A stretch of 24,128 nt of DNA from Saccoglossus kowalevskii (taxonomy: Eukaryota > Hemichordata > Enteropneusta > Harrimaniidae): NCBI RefSeq assembly GCF_000003605.2, contig NW_003111477.1, forward strand, positions 202,657 through 226,784, given 5' to 3'. Positions 21,239-24,128 of the stretch are shown one piece after another. The position numbers and the translations under genes were made by a program. The notes under the pieces were generated by a model. The model was given only the letters and a program-made list of their open reading frames with translations, made no database searches and was not told where the DNA came from. The first letter of the stretch is position 1; each line of letters opens with the position of its first letter.

Positions 21239-22232
21239 ATGGCGTTTTATTTTTTCGAGAGACGTTTGAAAGTTGCCCTGTGTAGCTACGGCAGAGTTGT
21301 CGGTAACTACCCAATCCCATTTATCGTTCTCCCGCTTATGCTCACATTTTCGCTCGCCGTGGGTGGATTTTATTTCACGGGTAACAATGACATCGAATAT
21401 TTATTTACACCGACGAACGGACCGGCCAAGAAGGACAGAGATGTAATGGATAGTCTTTTTCCGATGAATTACTCTGGGGAATTTCTCGCCAATCGTCAGA
21501 ACGATTTCGGAAGATACGCCAGTGTTATTATTTACACGAAAAAACAGAGTGAAAACATACTCGCTGTCGACTCCCTGCGCGAAATATTCGAATTCCACGA
21601 CAACGTGACAGAAACGAAGGCAAGTATTGGAAGAGAAGAGTACTCATACAGACAGTTATGTGCCAAGTGGAAGAAACAGTGTGTTGATCCAAACCCAGTA
21701 TTAAAAATTTACAACTATACAACGCAAAATGTGAATTTTATCAACATATCGTATCCAGTAATGGCGGGAAATATATCATATTTTATCGGCGGCAGTCTCG
21801 GTGGTGTGCAGTTTTACGGCGATACCAGTATTGTTAAGTCGGCAAGAGCCATTTTGTTGTTTTACCCATTGAAACAATCACCGAATAACATTGATGAGGC
21901 GACCTTAGAATTTGAAAACAAAGTCACCAAAATGGCGGCTAAATACAAATCGACGAAAATAACAGTGACGCTGACGGTGTCACAGACGCTAGCCAACGAA
22001 CTCGATGACATCATCATACGAATGATACCAAGGCTTATAATCTCCTTCTTTATTCTGACGTCATTTTCCGTTCTATCTCTGATGATGACTGACTGGGTAA
22101 CCAGTAAACCAGTACTTGGTACTCTCGGCGTGGCATCGGCACTGTTAGCTGTGATTTCGACTATAGGGTTGCTAAGTTACTGTGGCGTGCCCTTTATTCA
22201 TCTCAACATTGCAATGCCATTTTTGACTCTAG
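21239..22232 (+). CDS. Gene B exon 1: Patched domain-containing protein (PTCHD3/ptr-like) paralogue, N-terminal part
   Basis: Tandem paralogue of gene A exon 1, same strand, about 12.8 kb downstream. From MAFYFFERR onward it differs at about 19 of 333 residues and lacks a Pro-Gly pair present in A before NISYFIGG. TM1, the DIEYLFTP segment, both loop cysteines, TM2 and TM3 are all kept. The exon ends at the same base before a GTGAGT donor; unspliced reading would stop at 22300. An ATG at 21188 in the same frame, right after a TGA at 21185, would add 17 residues. I prefer 21239 because it is the first methionine shared with A in good context (GACATGG), but 21188 cannot be excluded. Open and intact, with synonymous changes in roughly similar number to replacements by eye. 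Confidence 0.9.
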
Positions 22233-23435
22233 GTGAGTTTATTACAAACAATCGTATTTCCGTGTTCCCGTGTACCGGTGTCAACATACTTATAAAATAG
22301 TTGTCACTATCAAATGCTGAATTTTTCGTGTATTTTATACAATTCATCGACGGGAGTAAGTTTTACAGGTTACATATAATACTAGTATGTTGATGCGAAA
22401 AAGTGTCATTCTATTTTCAACGATCAAAATAAAGTGTGTTTTTTTTTTATTTTACAATTTCTGTACTTTTTGTGTATTTGCAACATTCTACTTTCCACTA
22501 TTATAATTACATGCAAGAGTAATATGAACATTGGAAATTTGAACCAATTTGCATCAAAATTTTTATTGTTATAGATGAAATAATTTTCTCGATTTTTCAT
22601 AGCAGTGGCTATGATGCCACACTTTACCCATAATCCTTTGCTGGAGAATCAACATGGTGGACTACATAAGTAAAGTTAAATATCTAGAGAATGAATAGTG
22701 ATGTAAAAGAACTGTAAATTGCATTATTCTACATTTGTGGAGCTCGAATTTTGTTTGCCCAGACTACCTGAAAGGAAATGGAACAAGGAAATTCTACAAC
22801 TGCCATTTTTTTTACCCTACTTTGAGAACTAATTTCTACTTTTATAAAATATATGTGTCTGCTATCCAGCTACTGTCATGATATAGCTTTCATCAAAACG
22901 TACTGAGCTATATAGCTAACAGGAAACTATAGTTTACAAAGAAAGTAAACAACATAACAATTTGGTATACTCGTTTTAAAGCGGAGGAGTCGTCACCTGC
23001 GCATGCGTCAGATGACCATAGCGTGTCATTGTTTACAACAAGCATCTACCCATGAGCCATTGTGTTTTTAGCGTGTGTTGTTATCGTCGCTTGGGACTCA
23101 ATTCCCGCGCGTGCGCAGGTGACGACCCTCCCGTCTTAAGTACTGTATCTGTAAAATATTATAAGTTACAAAATCCTATCAACAACAGCTCTCTTATCAA
23201 ATATATCAGCGCAAAAAACCTTATTTCAACTATGCACTCACTATTTCAACTGATATAACATTTTAATTAACTGAGCTAATACCCGGACTGTCCTCAGGCT
23301 GACATTCTAACTAGAGACTGATAAACATACGGTGGATGACTGATGTAGTGCTCTGTAATGTGTGTTTGTGTTTTTTTTTGTCCTAGCCGGGAATTCCGGA
23401 ATTTCAGTGAAATATGTTTCGTTTTCTATTTGTAG
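22233..23435 (+). other. Intron of gene B (phase 1, 1203 bp)
   Basis: Same position and phase as the intron of gene A: GTGAGT donor, TTTGTAG acceptor. Apart from the donor and the last 28 bases (23408-23435 equal to 13679-13706), I could not align it with intron A. It contains a putative TTAA-flanked MITE at 22976-23139. Confidence 0.9.
22976..23139. mobile_element. Putative MITE with TTAA ends
   Basis: TTAA at 22976-22979 and 23136-23139 border inverted arms of about 35 bases. The well-matched core is GTCGTCACCTGCGCATGCG (22989-23007), with GCGTGCGCAGGTGACGAC (23108-23125) as its complement and one mismatch; the outermost bases match less well. TTAA duplications are typical of piggyBac-type elements, but the TIR ends do not clearly start with the usual CCY, so the superfamily is uncertain. 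About 156 bp between the TTAA sites, non-coding. Confidence 0.5.
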
Positions 23436-24128
23436 GTGTCGGAGTGGATGATATGTTCATAATGATAGCATCATGGCGGACAACGTCACCCCGTACCAGC
23501 GTACCTGATCGAATGGCGGAGACCTTTTCGGAAGCAGCGCTCTCTATAACAATAACAAGCATTACTGACGTATTGGCGTTCGGCATCGGAGCTATTTCAA
23601 CCTTTCCTTCTGTTCAAATATTCTGTTGTTATTGTGGGGTTGCCATTCTATTTGACTATATTTACCAAATTACTTTCTTTGGAGGGTGCATGGCTTTGAT
23701 TGGACGCCGTGAACGACAAAATAAACACTGCCTTACGTACGTAAAAGTGTTACCAAAAAAGGAGTCTTCCTCGCGATGTTACCGGTTATTCTGCGCTGGT
23801 GGTATCAGTAACAGTACAGATTGTGATGACGTGATTCAAGAACACTCAGTTATGACTTTTTTCAACAAATATTACGGCCCGTTTGTCACTTTGACGTGGG
23901 TAAAGGTGATTACGGTGATATTATACGTCGCATATATAGTTGTGGCTATTTTGGGAATTTTCCAGGTGATTGAAGGGATACAGCTAAGCCAACTCGCTCG
24001 TGAAGACTCTTCTGACCCTTACGGCCTGACATATTATGAACTTGAAGAGAGTTATTTTAACGAATATGGACCAGTTATACAGGTCATTGTCACCACACCT
24101 CAAAATTATTCTAACATGGCTACTAAAC
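23436..24128 (+). CDS. Gene B exon 2 (partial): Patched domain-containing protein (PTCHD3/ptr-like) paralogue
   Basis: Open in frame from the acceptor to the window end, so the gene continues to the right. The 231 residues seen correspond to residues 334-564 of A: GVGVDDMF in TM4, TM5, TM6, the cytoplasmic linker, TM7 and the start of the second extracellular loop. The first 108 residues are identical to A although about ten codons differ silently, which indicates purifying selection. Of the 15 replacements in the rest, seven lie in 12 residues at TM7 (A: YVSVAIWGSFYASEG; B: YIVVAILGIFQVIEG). TM8 to TM12 and the C-terminal tail lie outside the window. Confidence 0.9.

Noticed and set aside
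1-24128. tRNA or rRNA genes, CRISPR arrays, bacterial-type operons
   Set aside because: I looked for tRNA B-box motifs (GGTTCGANTCC) and for regularly spaced short repeats and found none. The window is clearly eukaryotic.

Overview
This is a stretch of AT-rich animal (metazoan) nuclear DNA. The genes have spliceosomal introns with GTGAGT donors and pyrimidine-rich TTTGTAG acceptors, there is abundant non-coding DNA, and the mobile-element debris is eukaryotic (LINE, BEL/Pao, MITE-like). A tandem pair of Patched-domain genes of the PTCHD3/ptr type together with BEL/Pao remnants suggests an invertebrate, most plausibly a marine one such as a mollusc or other lophotrochozoan, or an amphioxus-like deuterostome. 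The sequence alone does not fix the phylum.

Layout. 1-2560: a degraded mobile-element graveyard. It holds a repeat tail and weak LINE-like end, a clear BEL/Pao pol remnant on the minus strand (about 730-1400), and a broken minus-strand gene of unknown family (1475-2092). An inverted partial copy of that gene lies at about 2408-2561. 2560-8150: no gene recognised. 8151-16313: gene A, complete, with two coding exons (8485-9484 and 13707-15706) that join in frame into a 999-residue, 12-TM Patched/RND-type membrane protein. Its 4.2 kb intron contains a 37-bp tandem repeat, a LINE reverse-transcriptase fragment cut by a 189-bp TTA-flanked MITE, and two short perfect hairpins bordered by 7-bp direct repeats. 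16314-20070: no gene recognised, one copy of the repeat seen at the left edge. 20070-20660: a degenerate LINE ORF2 C-terminus on the minus strand. 20905-24128: gene B, a tandem paralogue on the same strand, with exon 1 (21239-22232), a 1.2 kb intron and exon 2 cut by the window end while still open.

Genes A and B are about 94% identical in the compared protein, with the same phase-1 intron interrupting the first glycine of the TM4 GxxxD-type motif. Yet their introns are essentially unalignable apart from the last 28 bases. Upstream of both first exons, short blocks recur in the same order, ending in a TATA-like element; this suggests a diverged shared promoter. Amino-acid changes between the copies are clustered in two patches (end of the first extracellular loop and TM7), whereas the segment from TM4 to TM6 and just beyond is unchanged. 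Both copies therefore look functional, with local divergence. The most unusual structures are the flanked perfect hairpins in intron A and the contrast between conserved exons and replaced introns.
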